Numbered from the stretch's first letter, positions 47,640-60,477 are shown. The stretch is 64,000 bases of DNA from Halichoerus grypus (GCF_964656455.1 NC_135719.1:78401562-78465561), one strand, 5' to 3'. Numbers and translations are program-made. Notes: generated by a model from the letters alone, not told the origin.

Positions 47640-49803
47640 TATGTTATTTCAATATATCACTTTCACATATCACATAATGTTGGATCATTAAAGAAATAAA
47701 CTTTACTAGATCATACTGTATTAATTGGAAATTTTGTATCATAGAGTATGGTTTAGTTTATATTAAGAATCTTTGTAAGTCTATTTATAATTCCCAAAGG
47801 CTCAACAATTAGGGAGTAATTATGTAAAATATTGATTGTATATCCATATAATGCTACTGCTATAGTATGGAACCATTAAAAGGTATTATCAAAGTGTTAA
47901 CTACATGGGAAGTTTTCATAGATGTCTTTTTTATTTAAAAAAAATTTTACTCATAGTTAAAGAATACATATCTCAATGTGGTGGTGGAGCTTGGGATGGG
48001 ACAAACAAGTTGGAGTTAAGGTGATAAATAGTCTGAAACAAAAGAGAAGAGTCTTTAATATGCTTAAGTGCACAGGCTCCTAATCTCTGTGTTAACCTAT
48101 ATTCCATAGACTTTTCTCTAAGCTTGGAACGAGGTATCATTGCCGGAGTCACAAGTTTTCCTTTATCATCAGAGAGAAGGTTACTGCTGATCACAGTTAA
48201 ACAGCATACTTATACCCACCCAAATCATTTTATGTATTTGTATTTCTCTTGTTATTCCAAATAAAAATCCTTGAATTCAAGTAGGAAATGTGTTTGAATT
48301 TGAAACAAATTCCAGCATGATGAGTAAGGAGCAGAATAGGAAACCAGGTTCAATGGGGCCATTGTGTTATAAATTCCCTCTCTAGAGAGCCACTCCCCAA
48401 AGATGATCTTCACAGAAAGTAAAAGGGCCTACTATTTCAGTTGTTCATTTGGTTCTGTGTAGGTCATGAGACTATGATTCTCTTTTCAACTGTCAAGTTT
48501 CCTGTTGCTTTGTCAGTTTATGTAGGCAAGAGAACTCTAAGACGGCAAGCCTGAAGAGGTCCATGGCTGATTTCATAATGTTCTCCTAAAAGGGTCAGCA
48601 GTTCTATAATCCCCACAGTAATGCATGGAACACTATTATATTTGTTCTTTTTCTGAGATCTGAGACTAGAGTTTTACTCTGATATAGAAGATGGTGTTCA
48701 ACCATACAGATTTCTATGATACCCATCTTGTATCTTCAGGTAAGGTAAAGCTCACATGACTCAAAGTTCCTCTATTTCCTCCTTCCAGCCCTCTCTGGTT
48801 TTATATTATTTTAAATACCACTTAATATGTGAATTATGAAAGAATTCCTTCTCCAGAATCAAGGCCAGGTTTTTTCCTGAGAGCTTATAAAAAAAAAAAA
48901 AAGTTACTTCAAAAATGTATTAGAACTTTTAAAGTATTTGCCAGTTCCCCATTTGTATTGCTCTGTGTAGATTTGGGGCCCTAGGTCAGGGAAAGTTATG
49001 GTAAGTGAATGTGAAAACACCTTCCTTCAGTGAAGCTTCAAGTGATAGACTGTGTATCATGTTTCTTTCTGTTACTTTTAGGGGGTAGAAGACAAGGAAA
49101 TTTTATTGTGCTTGAGATTGCAAAATTTGAGGAATAGCCTTTGTGATCACAGCCAACTTTGACATATCTTTATAAATGATATATATGGACTTTAATATCT
49201 ACTAAAGTATTTCATATAAACTGTGATCTTAATGAAAATCTTGACATAGATTAGGAATTGATTGTAATTTTTACGGCAATGTTTGATGTGAACACAATAT
49301 TATAGGACTTGGTTCCTTAAGTTTCTTTGTAAAATAAGGCAGATTGCCTGTAACTATTTTTGAGTGTATTTTTACTGAAGAGAGGAACCGAAATGGGAAA
49401 CCTTCTAATAGATTTTTATTTTAATAGATTTTATTTTAATATTCTAAATGAATTTTCACCTAACGTAACACAATAAAATTAAAATCAGATAAGTTACAAA
49501 CATTTACATCTATATTGTCCTCAAATCAGCTTGACATATTTCTCTCACAAATAGATCAAAGAATATTAAGTATCAATATCATCAATATCTTTGTATGTTA
49601 CAAACAATTATTTATCTGTGTTTATTCAGTCCTTCTTCAACCACTGCTTGACCTAAAAATTGTAGGTCCTGGGACACACTTGACTATTGTCAATACCAAG
49701 TAACTTTGATTGTAAACCTTAGGATGGCAGAAGAGTTTTCATTTTTATTCACTGTATTCAGAACAGAATTATGAATGTATGACAATCATGGGAATGCCAC
49801 TGC
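47640..49803. other. Intergenic, mostly unrecognised
   Basis: A weak L1-like stretch lies at 47810-47940 (tatatccatataatgctac, accattaaaaggtatt). The rest shows no gene or assigned repeat. Upstream sequence of the OR11G-like pseudogene is here. Confidence 0.35.
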
Positions 49804-50902
49804 ATGGATTATGGTACTTTGTTATTTACTGACACACAGAATGATTTGAACCTACGCAAGGGATCTGCCCTAATGAGTAATACTTTAAGGCTACTTGTAA
49901 TATGGAAATCTGTTATTTTTGCAGCTTTAAAAACAAATGAATATTCCAGTATAAATAATTGCTCTAACGCTGTGAGTAAATTCATTTTCTTGGGCTTCCC
50001 TTATACTTGGGAAATACAGATTCTCCTCTTTTCAGTCTTCTCTGGGACTTATATTCTGACACTAACTGGAAATCTGCATTATCTGTGCTGTGAGGTGGGA
50101 CCATCGACTACAAACTCCAATGTACATCCTGCTGGCCAATTTTTCGTTCCTGGAGATCTGTTTTATCACCTCCACTGTTCCTAATATGCTAGCCAACTTG
50201 CTGTCTGAGACCAGCACCATCTCCTTCTATGGCTGCTTCCTCCAGTTCTACTTCTTCTTCTCCATGGGTACCACTGAGACCTTCTTCTTGTCTGCCATGG
50301 CCTTTGACAGATACCTTGCTATTTGCAGGCCCCTGCACTATCCCACTGTCATGACTGTTCAGCGCTGCATCAGAATAGGAGCTGGGTGCTGGGTGTGTGG
50401 CTTCCTATACTTCCTCTTGCCTATTTACCTCATCTCTCAACCCCTGTTTTGTTGTTCCAAGAAGATTGATCACTTCCTGTGTGACCCAGGACCTCTTATG
50501 AAGCTGTCCTGTGTGCCAGCTCCTGCCACTGAGACCATCTGTGCCGTCTATAACTCAGTCCTCATTTTCTCCACCTTCCTCTTCATTACCAGCTCCTATA
50601 CCTTGGTGATCAGAGCTGTGCTGAGGGTCCCCTCAGCAGAAGGTCGGCATAAGGCCTTCTCCACATGTGGCTCCCATCTGGCCGTGGTGTCCCTGTTCTA
50701 TGGCTCTATCATGGTTGTATATGTAAGCCCAACAGCAGGCAATCCAGCCGGGATGCAGAAATATGTGACTTTGTTTTATTCTGTGTTAACTCCACTTTTC
50801 AACCCTTTGATCTATAGTCTTCGAAATAAAGAGATGAAGGCAGCTCTGAGAAAGTTATTTAGAATTGTGAGATTTAGTCAGAGGCATGGAAGAAATATTT
50901 GA
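49804..50902 (+). pseudogene. OR11G-like olfactory receptor, frame broken
   Basis: Remnant of an odorant GPCR of family 11. The first part (frame of 49804) gives the N-terminus and helix 1 up to LTGN at 50071. Receptor-like sequence then resumes in the next frame at about 50078 (IICAVRWDHRL) and stays open for the rest of the protein to the stop at 50900-50902. This fits a 2-base loss or 1-base gain at 50073-50078. Beyond it the receptor is well kept: TPMYILLANFSFLEIC, MAFDRYLAICRPLHYP with intact DRY, KAFSTCGSHLAVVSLFYG, and PLFNPLIYSLRN. The usual ATG also looks lost: TTA lies where relatives have Met (49927), though upstream ATGs are in frame. An upstream QNDLN stretch is reminiscent of the extended N-terminus I recall for human OR11G2. 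A sequencing error could mimic the frameshift; otherwise it is a young pseudogene. Confidence 0.85.
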
Positions 50903-50937
50903 AGCACTTTTGTTCACAACTGATATAATGTATGTGA

Positions 50938-50943
50938 AATAAA
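50938..50943 (+). promoter_or_regulatory. Candidate poly(A) signal of the OR11G-like pseudogene
   Basis: AATAAA 36 bases after the stop codon in the sense direction. Confidence 0.4.
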
Positions 50944-51301
50944 TAATTAAAAGCTTGATATTCAATTGTATTAATGGAATTTAAAAAGTATTTTTGTGTT
51001 GAGGAACAGTCATTGTGATAGAATGTTTATAAACCTAACTATATCCATCTCTTCATTTTTATTATTAGGGAAAATTATTAATAGTAAAATCAAATTCAAA
51101 TAAAAATAAGGGAAAAATGATCACTAATCTTTCTGACACTTAGATTTAATACTTGCTAAAATTTTGCTGCTAATTTCACACACACATGCATACATGCAGT
51201 CAATCTGCCCTTTATTTTACATTTATTTCTAAAATTTTCTCAAGTGAGTCAAAAGTTTTGTATGCTAAATTTAGAAAGCAGCATTAAGATGTTAATTCTT
51301 G

Positions 51302-51343
51302 AGTTTAAGAATTCCTCATATCAGTGAGATAACATAATAAAAA
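51302..51343. mobile_element. 42-bp L1 micro-insertion, twin-primed
   Basis: Flanked by aagatGttaattcttg (51286-51301) and aagatAttaattcttg (51344-51359). The insert is two L1 pieces: ttaagaattcctcatatcag in the orientation of the minus-strand L1 (compare 39104-39123), then aacataataaaaa, the L1 3' tail in the plus orientation. Confidence 0.8.
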
Positions 51344-52248
51344 AGATATTAATTCTTGTGTCAGTACTAAAAACAGAACAAGATATATTCTTATGAAAGG
51401 TGATTCATCATTGATCATAATTGCGTTTCTTCCCACTTTCTCACCAGGATTTAGTGAAAACACTCTTAATATTTAAATCCAGATGGTTGCCATTAATTTT
51501 TTCCATTATAAATTTACTTCTGAGAATTGTCTTTTAAAAGAGCTCTATTTAGGATGAACCATGCTTTGCCTTTTCCTGAAACGCTATTTTTGCCTACTGT
51601 AAGGTAGGGTGGAATGACTAGTAACTGCCAGGTACTGCTGCAGTTGCTGGAGTTACTAGATTTACCTCTACTCACAGTCTCATGAATACTATATCGTGTA
51701 CTCTCAACTAGAATTTTCCTTATCCTACAGAGAAAGCCTTTACCCAGTAACTCTCCCTGTACCCTACTCTCCCTTCTCTCAAATTCTGGCAACTACTTTC
51801 CATATCTATGTATTTACCTATTCTGGACATCATATAAATGAAATCATACAATATGTGGCCTTTTGGGACTGGCTTCTTTCTTTCCCTTGGGATAATGTTT
51901 ACAAGGTTCATTTACGTCATAGCATACATATATCAGTACTTCATTCCTTTTTATGGCTGTATAGCATTCCATCTTTTTTATAAAGCATTTTCTTTATCCA
52001 TTCAACAGTTGGACATTTGAGTAGTTTCTGTTTTGTGGCTTTTATTAGTAATGCTGCTGTGAACAGTCATGATCTTAATTTGAACCTTTTTTCACTTCCA
52101 TAGGGTAGATCCCTGTGAGCAGAATTGCTGGGTCATAAGTTAACTGTAAATTGAACATTTTGAGGAACAGTCAGACTATTTTCCAGAGAAGCTACAATAT
52201 TTTTATATCACACCCTCAATGTATGTAATGTGGATTTCAACTTTCTAT

Positions 52249-52461
52249 TTTTTTTTCTTTTAAAGATTTTATTAATGTTTTTGTCAGAGTGAGAGAGCAC
52301 ACACAAGGAGGGGGAGCAACAGACAGAGGGAGCGGCAGGCAGAGGGAGAAGCAGGCTTCCCCAATGAGCAAGGATCCTGATGTGGAACTCGATCCCAGGA
52401 CCCCGGGATCATGACCTGAGCCGAAGGCAGATGCTTAACCCACTGAGCCACCCAGGCATCC
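52249..52461 (-). repeat. Can-SINE (SINEC), reverse
   Basis: Poly-T and aagattttattaatgtttttgtc to head ...gagccacccaggcatcc. Duplication caactttctat at 52238-52248 and 52462-52472. Confidence 0.95.
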
Positions 52462-52814
52462 CAACTTTCTATGTATTTTCACCAATATTTGTTATTTTTT
52501 GCTTTTTTGACTTGAATCATCCTTCTGGGTATGAAGTAGTATCTTTTTATTTTCATTAGCATTTCCCCTAATGTTATTGGTCATTGTTTCAAGTGCTTAT
52601 TTTGGCCATTTGTTTGTCTTCTTTAGGGAAATATATATTCAAATCCTTTGAGCACTTTTAAAATGGGTTGTCTTTTTATTGTTGAACTATAGAAGGTATT
52701 AATAATATATTTTGGACATAAGTCCCTTACCAGATATGTAATCTGCAATTATTTTCTCCTAATCTGTAGGCTGCCTTTTTACTTTCTTGAATATATCCTT
52801 TGAAGTTTTGACCT

Positions 52815-53426
52815 TTTTTGTACTTTTTAAATATATTTTTAAATTTATTTTATTTAAATTCAAGTTAGTTAACCTATAGTGTATTATTAGTTTCAGGGAA
52901 GAGTTTAGTGATTCATCAGTTGCATATAACACCCAGTGCTCATTGCATCAGTTGCCCTCCTTAATGCCCATCACCCAATTATCCCATCCCCCCACCACAT
53001 CCCCTCCAAAAACTCTGTTTGTTCCCTATAGTTGAGAGTCTCTTTGATTTACCTCCCTGTTTTTATCTTATTTTATTTTTCCTTCCCTTCCCCTATGTTC
53101 ATCTGTTTTGTTTCTTAAATTCCACACTTGAGTGAAATCATATGGTATTTGTCTTCCTTTGAGTGAATTATTTCATTTCACATAATACCCTCTGGTGCCA
53201 TCCATGTTGTTGCAAATGGCAAGATTTCATTCTTTTTGATGGCTGAGTAATAATATTCTATTTTTTATATATACACCACATCTTCTTTATCCATTCATCC
53301 ATCAGTGGACATCTGGGCTCTTTCCATATTTTGGCAATTGTGGACATTGCTGCTATAAACATTGGGGTGCATGTGCCCCTTTGAATCACTATTTTTGTAT
53401 CCTTTGGATTAAATACCTATCAGTGC
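52815..53426 (-). mobile_element. Carnivoran L1 3' end nested in an older L1
   Basis: Reverse 3' UTR and ORF2 end: gttagttaacctatagtgtat, cataacacccagtgctcat, tgttgttgcaaatggcaag, ggacattgctgctataaac. 5'-truncated; older L1 sequence continues on both sides. Confidence 0.85.
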
Positions 53427-53510
53427 TATTGCTTTTGGTGTCAAGTATAAGAAACCATTGTCCAATCCATAGTCACAAAAATCACTCCTCTGGGTATATT
53501 ATTATTTTTC

Positions 53511-54434
53511 AGTGAAGATCATGTTTACAACTTTTGAATTTATTTGGACATTTTAATAGGAATTTGTTAAGAATGAAATCATATGCAAGTTCCAAATAAC
53601 TACTTTGAAGTAAAACCTCCCCAAACACTATTTGGTATGTTCAGGTGTGTTTCACAGTTTATAAAGCCATGTGAGTCACTGCATAATCATCTGTTTCTTG
53701 TTTTGCAATCTTGGTATTCTTGAAGAGATTATCTTGTATCACACATTTTCACGTGAAATCTATTTGATTATTTCTTTCAGCTTGTCAAGTCTTGATATAA
53801 TCTTTTAAAACTAAATTATTTGCAATATTTATTGTCAAATATTCTCAGACATATTAAATATTGGTTCAGGGTCACAGAATAGGATGAGAAATAAATTGTT
53901 GAAAAAAACAAATAGAAAAAGGCTAATTGTGGAATATGTCATAAAAGGAAGGATAGAGTTAATAGAATTATTATAATAATTATAGTGAAATATACTAATA
54001 ATGTTCTTTAAATATAAAGAAAACAAGAGATGGGTAAAAAAAGGCCTTATTGTGTCTAAACTATTGGTAATGTTTTCAAAGCTTTTGGTTAATTTTGCTT
54101 CCATGCTATGTGAGGAATAATTTTCACACTTTCATATGTAACTGTTTGAAAACCATACTTTAATGATTTGATACAGTTTGTCATCCTTTATTTTTTAGCA
54201 TTAGTATTCTAGGTTTTTTTTAAAAGAAATTGATGTATTGGTATAATTAAAATGTTATAATAGGAACATTTCTGATGGTGGCCATCTTGCAGAATATCAC
54301 ACGCTTATTGCTGTTTGAGGAAGGAATTAAAGCAGTTATTCACTTCACCCATGTGACATTCCTTGGGATAAAGGGATGATGACTTCATGGATTTAGACTT
54401 GTTTCTGACATCGAGAGATACACATTAAATATGG
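53511..54434. other. Intergenic, nothing recognised
   Basis: AT-rich, no gene or assigned repeat. Confidence 0.4.
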
Positions 54435-54540
54435 ATAACTTTTTAAGTTTTTATTTAAATTCCAGTTATCATATAGTGTAGTATTAGTACAATACCCAGT
54501 GCTTATCACAAGTGTACTCCTTAATCCCCATCAACTTTTG
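54435..54540 (-). repeat. Short L1 3' end fragment, reverse
   Basis: ttaaattccagttatcatatag and acccagtgcttatcacaagtg match the reverse carnivoran L1 3' terminal region. Confidence 0.7.
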
Positions 54541-56242
54541 TATGCCAGTTATACCTCAGTAAAGCTGTTTTTGGAAAAAGAAAACAAAGTAAAATGGATT
54601 GGGTGTACACAGCATCCTGAAAAGAGTATCTCTAACATTTTTAGGCTGTAACACTGCCAGCATTATGCTTATTGCTTGTTCCACATTACACCATGGAATC
54701 TTTATTTTTTTCTTGAAGTATAATTGATATACATTGGTACATTAGTTTGAGGTGTACAACATAGTAATTTGTCAAGTCTATACATTATGCTATGGTACGC
54801 CACAAGTGTAACTACCGTATGTTACCATACAATGCTGTCATAATACCACTGACCATATTCCCTGTGCTGTACCTTTCATCCCCATGACTTATTCATTTCA
54901 TAACTGGAAAACTGTATCTCCCACTTCCCTTCACCCATTTAGCCCTTCCACCCATATCCCTTCCCCCCGCCCCCCCCCCGCCTCGGCTACCATCAGATTC
55001 TTCTCTGTATTTATGGGTTTGTTTCTGCTTTTTTTTTTTTTTTTTTTGCTTGTTTGTTTGTTTGGTCTTTTATATTCTACATATAAGTGGAATCATATGG
55101 TACTTAACTTTCTCCATCTAACTTATTATGTCACTTAGCATAATATCCTCTAGCTCATCTAGTTGCCACAAATGGCAAGATCTCATCTTTCTTATGGCTG
55201 TTATAATATTCCATTATAGTGTATGTATATCACCCCTGTGTGTATGTACATGTATGTATGTATATCATCTCTTTTTTACCCATTTATCCATGAACACTTA
55301 GGTCTCTTCCATATCTTGGCTATTGTAAATAATGCTGCAATAAACATAGGGGTGCATATATCTTTTTCAATTAGTGTTTTCAGTGTTTTTTGATGTGGAG
55401 GTGGGAGGGAATGAATATCCAATAGTGGAATTACTGGATTCTATGTTATTTCTTTAGTTAATTTTCTGAGCAACCTCCATACTGTTTTCCACAATGGCTA
55501 CACCAATTTACATTTCTAATAGCAGTGCCCAGGGGTTCCTTTCTTCCTACATTCTCACCAATACTTGTTATTGTCTTTTTTATTCTAGCCATTCTGACAG
55601 TGATATAATCTGAGGTGATACCTCATTGTGGCTTTGATTTGCCTTTCCTTGATGAATAGTGACATATGAATCTTTTCATGTGTCTATTGGCCATCTTTAC
55701 ATGCTCTTTGGAAAAATATGTATTCTGACCCTTCATTTTTAATCAGATTATTTGGGTGGTCAACTGTATAAATTTTCACTCAGTTGGATATTAACCCCTT
55801 ATCAGATATATCTCTTACAGATGTCTTCTCCCATTTACTAGGTTGCCTTTTCACTTTGTTGATTGGTTCCTTTGTGAAGCAAAAGCTTATTTAGTTATAG
55901 ACCTGATAGTTTATTTTTGCTTTTGTTTCCCTTACCTGAGGGGACATATCTAGAAAAAATGTTGCTATGCTGAATGGGAAAGAGATTAGTGCCAATGTTT
56001 TCTTCTAGGAGTTTTATGGTTTCTGGTCTCACTTGCAGGTCTTAAATCCATTTTAAGTTTGTTTTTAGGTATGGTATAAGAAAGGAGTCCAGTTTCATTC
56101 TTTTGCATATAGCTGTCCAGTTTTCCCAGCCCCATTTCTTGAAGAGACTGGTTTTTCCCGTTGTATATTCTTCCTCCTTCATCATGGATTGACTATATAA
56201 GCATGGTTTTATTTCTAAGCTCTCTATCCTGCTTCCTTGATC

Positions 56243-56265
56243 TGTGTGTGTGTGTGTGTGTGTGT
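56243..56265. repeat. Short (TG)n within old L1
   Basis: About 11 TG units. Confidence 0.9.
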
Positions 56266-57089
56266 ACGCACATGCACCAATACCATACTGGTTTGATTAC
56301 TACAGCTTTGTAGTATATCTTGAAATCTGAAATTGTGATGCCTCCAGCTTTTTTCTTCTTTCTCAAAATTGCTTTGGCTATTTAAGGTCTTTTGTAGTTC
56401 CATGTGAATTTTAGTATTTTTCTATTGCTGTGAAAAAAAGCTACTGATATTTTGATAGGGATTGCATTGACTCTGTAGATTGCTTTGGGTAATATGGACA
56501 TTTTAACAGTATTCTCCCAATCCATGAACACAGAATATCTTTCCATTTCTTTGTATCATCTTCAATTGCTTTCATCAGCACTTTATAGTTTTTGGAGTAC
56601 AGGTCTTTCACCTCCTTGATTAAATTTATTTCTAGATATTTTATTCTTTTTGGTGCAATTGTAAATGGAATTGTTTTCCTAATTTTCTGCTACTTCATTA
56701 TTAGTGTATAGAAATGCAACCAATTTTTGTGTATAAATTTTGTATCCTGCAACTTTGCTGAATTCATTTATTACTTCTAACTGCTTTTGCTGTAGTCTTT
56801 AGGGTTTTCTATGTATAACATCATGTCATTTGCAAACAGTGACAATTGAACTTCTTCCTTACCAATATGGTTGCCTTTTTTTTTTTCTTGTCTGATTGCT
56901 ATGGCTAGGGCTTCCAGTTCTATGATGAATAAAAGTGGTGAAAGCAAACATTGTTGTCTTGTCCCTGATCTTAGAGGAAAAGCTCTCAGTTTTTCACAAT
57001 TAGGTATGATGTTAGCTATGGATTTTTCATTATGGCCTTTATTATGTTGAGGTATGTTCCCTCTAAACCCACTTTACTGAGGGTTTTAT

Positions 57090-57275
57090 TTTAAAGATTT
57101 ATTTATGAGAAAGAGACAGAGAACGGGGGGAGGGGCAGAGGGAGAGAGAATCTTGAAGCAGACTCCCTGCTGAGTGAAGAGCCCAACTTGGGGCTTGATC
57201 TCAGGACCCTGAGATCATGACCTGAGCTAAAACCAAGAGACAGACACCCAACTGACTGAACCACCCAGGCCCCCT
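57090..57275 (-). repeat. Can-SINE, older, reverse, inside L1 ORF2
   Basis: aaagatttatttatgagaaag to ...gaaccacccaggccccc. Flanked by tgaggGttttat (57078) and tgaggAtttttat (57276). Confidence 0.9.
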
Positions 57276-57651
57276 TGAGGATTTTTATCCTGAATGGATG
57301 TTGTACTTTGTCATGTGCTTTTTCTGCCTCTATTGAGATGATCATATGATTCTTATCCTTCCTTTTTTGATATGCTGTATTATGTTGATTGATTTACAAA
57401 TACTAAACCATCCTTGCCTCCCCAGAATAAATCCCACCTGATCATGGTGAATGATTTTTTTGATGTATTGTTGGATTTCATTTACTAATATTTTGTTAAG
57501 GATTGTTGCATCCGTGTTAATGAGGGATTTTGGCCTGCAGTTTGCTTTTTTTGTGGATTCTGTGTCTAGTTTGGCCTTGTAGAATGTATTTGGAAGCTTT
57601 CCTTCTTTTTTTTTTTTTTTTTGGGATAGTTTGAGGACAATAGGTATTAAT

Positions 57652-58311
57652 TATTTTTTTATTATTTTTAAATTACAGTATAATTAACATACAGTGTTAC
57701 ATTAGTTTCAGGTGTACAATATAGTGATTCAACATTCTATGCATTACTCAGTATTCATGGTAAGTGTACTCTTAATCTTCTTTACCTATTTCACCTATTG
57801 CCCCCACCCACCTCTCCTCTGGTAACCTTTGGCTTCTTCTCTGTATTTATGAATCTGGTTTTTGTTTGTCTCTTTTTTTTCTTTGTTCATTTGTTTTGTT
57901 TCTTTTGGTGGAGTCTTTAGGGTTTTCTGTATATAGATCATGTCATCTTCAAATAGTGACAGTTGAACTTCTTCTTTACCAGTATGGTGCTCTATTTTTT
58001 TTTTTTTTTTTCTTGTCTGATTGCGCAGCTAGGGCTTCAGGTTCTATGATGAATAAAAGTGGTAAAAGCAAACATCCTTGTCTTATTCCTGATCTTAGAG
58101 GAAGGGCTCTCAGGTTTTTACCATTGAGTATGATGTTAGGTGTGGGTTTTTCATATATGGCCTTTATTATGTTGAAGTATGTTTCCTCTAAACCTACTTT
58201 GTTGAGGGTTTTGATCATGAATGGATGTTGTACTTTGTCAAATGCTTTTTCTCCATCTATTGAAATGATCGTAGGGTTTTTATCATTTCTCTTGTTGATG
58301 CAATGTATCAT
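57652..58311 (-). mobile_element. Second L1, internally deleted, nested in old L1
   Basis: Begins with an L1 3' UTR end (aattaacatacagtgttaca, ttcaggtgtacaatatagtg) that at about 57905 jumps straight into the reverse transcriptase part of ORF2. This repeats what the host has at 56790-57380 (agtctttagggttttctRTRTA in both). So 3' UTR is joined to mid-ORF2 with the region between missing. The remaining ORF2 piece (57976-58311) stays open for 111 codons with [15 protein letters not shown]. Flanks share gtattaaYt. Confidence 0.8.
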
Positions 58312-58324
58312 GTATTAACTGTTC

Positions 58325-58513
58325 CTTATTCTTTTATTATCTTGTTTTAGAGAGGAAGAGGGGCAGAGGGAGAGGGGAAAAGAGAATCTTAAGCATTTCC
58401 CATGTGCAGCATGGAGCGCAGCCCTTGCTGGGCTCCGTCTCACAACCCTGAGATCATGACCTGAGCCAAAATCAAGTTGGACGCTTAACTGACTCAGGCA
58501 CCCAGGCACCTCA
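58325..58513 (-). repeat. Can-SINE, older, reverse, at the L1 junction
   Basis: Duplication gtattaactgttc at 58312-58324 and 58514-58526. It inserted exactly at the right target duplication of the L1 at 57652-58311. Head is diverged (gactcaggcacccaggcacct). Confidence 0.92.
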
Positions 58514-59150
58514 GTATTAACTGTTCTATAAATATTTGTTAGAATTTCCCTGTGAATCCATCCAGTCCTGGGCTTTTATTTGTTGGGAATTTTTGGGTTG
58601 TTGTTTCAGTTTTGTTACTAATTGGTTTGTTTAGGTTTACAATTTCTTCCTGATTCATCTTTGGAAGATGTTTTTAGAATGTTAGATATATGTTTTTTGG
58701 GAATTTATCCATTTATTCTAGTTCGTCCAATTTGTTGGCATACAATTTTTCATAATATTCTCTTATAATCCTTTGTATTTCTGTAGTATCAGTTGATACT
58801 GCTCTTTCATTTCTGATTTTATTTATTTGTGTCCTCTCTTCTTGATTATCTGGCTATATATTTGTCAATTTTAATTATCTTTTCAAAGAACTAGCTCTTG
58901 GTTTCATTGAACCTTCCTATTTTTTTGTCTCTATTTCATTTATTTCCACTCTAATCTTTATTATTTCCTTTATTCTGCTCACTTTGGTCTTTGTCACTGT
59001 TCTTCCTTTAGATGTAAGGTTAGATTGTTTGTTTGACATTTTTCTTATTTCTATATGTAGCCCTGTATCCCTGTAAATCTCCTCTTAGAATTGCTTTTGC
59101 CTTTAGGTCCATAATAAATTGGTACTCTCTGGCTCAAAATGAGAACTTAT

Positions 59151-59658
59151 TTTCTCTTTCAGTAATAACAATTAGAGAATTCCTTTAAGAGATTCTAAGG
59201 ATTGGAGTCTAGAAAACAGGTAACGTTATAACAGATTGTGAAACTAGAACACACTAGAAAAATATAGGAAAAACTTGAATACAATGAAAGAGTAAAAGCC
59301 TAAAATAACCTATAGTGAGGATTCTTAGAAAATCTCATTTTCATAAGTGGTCATGAGGGAGTAAGTTCATGGCTACCCCAAGGTTCTTGAAATAGGGTTC
59401 TGTCATTTTCTGAACCTGCATTATGCAATATAAAAATAAAATTTTAACTAAGTCCACATAGGAAAATTATTATTTCTACCAACATTTAATATGTAAAACT
59501 ACCTTATCTGAGAAGACAGGAATTATGAAGACCTATGGGGAACGAGAGTGTTTTATATTAGCTTTCAGACCCCCATAATAATGATGACAAGTGGTAAAGA
59601 ATTATAACTTATTTATGAAATTCTCCAGATTATTTTATCAGTATTAAACAGAAGTTAA
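59151..59658. other. Intergenic, nothing recognised
   Basis: No gene or assigned repeat. Confidence 0.4.
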
Positions 59659-59861
59659 AGGGTGCCTGGGGCCTCAGTCAGTTAGGCATTTGCCTTTGGC
59701 TCAGGTCATGATACTGGGGGCCTGGGATCGAGCCCTGCATTGGGCTCCCTGCTCAGCAGAGATTCTGCTTCTCCCTTTCTCTCTCCCTCTGCCTTTCCCT
59801 CTGCTCATGCTCAACTCTCTGTCTCTCAAATAAATAAATGCAATCTTTTTTTATAAAAATA
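59659..59861 (+). repeat. Can-SINE (SINEC), diverged
   Basis: GGGTGCCTGGGGCCTCAGTCAG, ggctcaggtcatgatactgg, CT-rich block, aaataaataaatgcaatct tail. No clean target duplication. Confidence 0.93.
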
Positions 59862-60365
59862 AACAAAAATTATTCCAACTAAATACAACATACTTTGGTG
59901 AATAAATTTATTCAGCAAGTTGTTTTCCATGAATAATATGTATTAGGCAGCAGTATTGAAGAAGGATTTGTGAAAGTGTTGACTATAAATGGCTTTGCTG
60001 TATAGCCTTGCTATTTTACATGTTACTGTACCATTAACACCAATCATAGAATTGTCTTCATGTGTTGTCAGTTACCTAGTACTGTGTGAAATGCAGTCTT
60101 ATCTAAGTGTGTCATGTATATGTAAATAGATCTACTTTCTCTATTGTATAGAGAAATTTACCTATTACTCCATAATTGGCATCTGAGCAGTACTGTTTTG
60201 AGAGGAAGAGGTACAGTTTATTTAATATACATGAGTAAATGCCATTTCTCAATGTATTCAAAGGCTGTATATTAAAAAATTTTAAATAAAAAGTAGGAAA
60301 TAGAAACAAAAAAGCACATAATAAAGGAAGAGAATCTAAATATCAGTAAGGTCCATTCTTTGGCT
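59862..60365. other. Intergenic, nothing recognised
   Basis: Downstream flank of the minus-strand OR at 60478. Confidence 0.4.
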
Positions 60366-60371
60366 TTTATT
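60366..60371 (-). promoter_or_regulatory. Candidate poly(A) signal of the OR4K15-like gene
   Basis: AATAAA on the minus strand about 107 bases past the stop codon. Confidence 0.4.
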
Positions 60372-60477
60372 ATTATAATTACCCTTCCCACTGGTCAAAA
60401 TGATCTACTTTTACATCATAGTGATTCCATTTGTAATTGTTTAGAGTCAAGGCTACAGTAGTCACAGTTGTGTAAGT

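Larger units (their letters stand above)
51690..53510 (-). repeat. Old L1 3' region, host of a SINE and a younger L1
   Basis: Reverse old L1: ttacctattctggacatcat, acaatatgtggccttttggg, tgaggaacagtcagactatt, then gttgtctttttattgttgaac and cttaccagatatgtaatctgc. It breaks at about 52815 and resumes near 53427 (ttgcttttggtgtcaagtat), with a carnivoran L1 between. A SINE interrupts it at 52249-52461. Confidence 0.75.
54700..59150 (-). repeat. Old L1, long reverse copy, with nested insertions
   Basis: About 4.4 kb of an old L1 from 3' UTR (ttgatatacattggtacatt) through most of ORF2. ORF2 is recognisable by the reverse of the reverse transcriptase region (56800-57500) but has many stops and shifts. 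Interrupted by a SINE at 57090-57275, a second L1 at 57652-58311 and another SINE at 58325-58513; the host resumes at 58526 in the correct order (gaatttccctgtgaatccatc). Confidence 0.85.
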
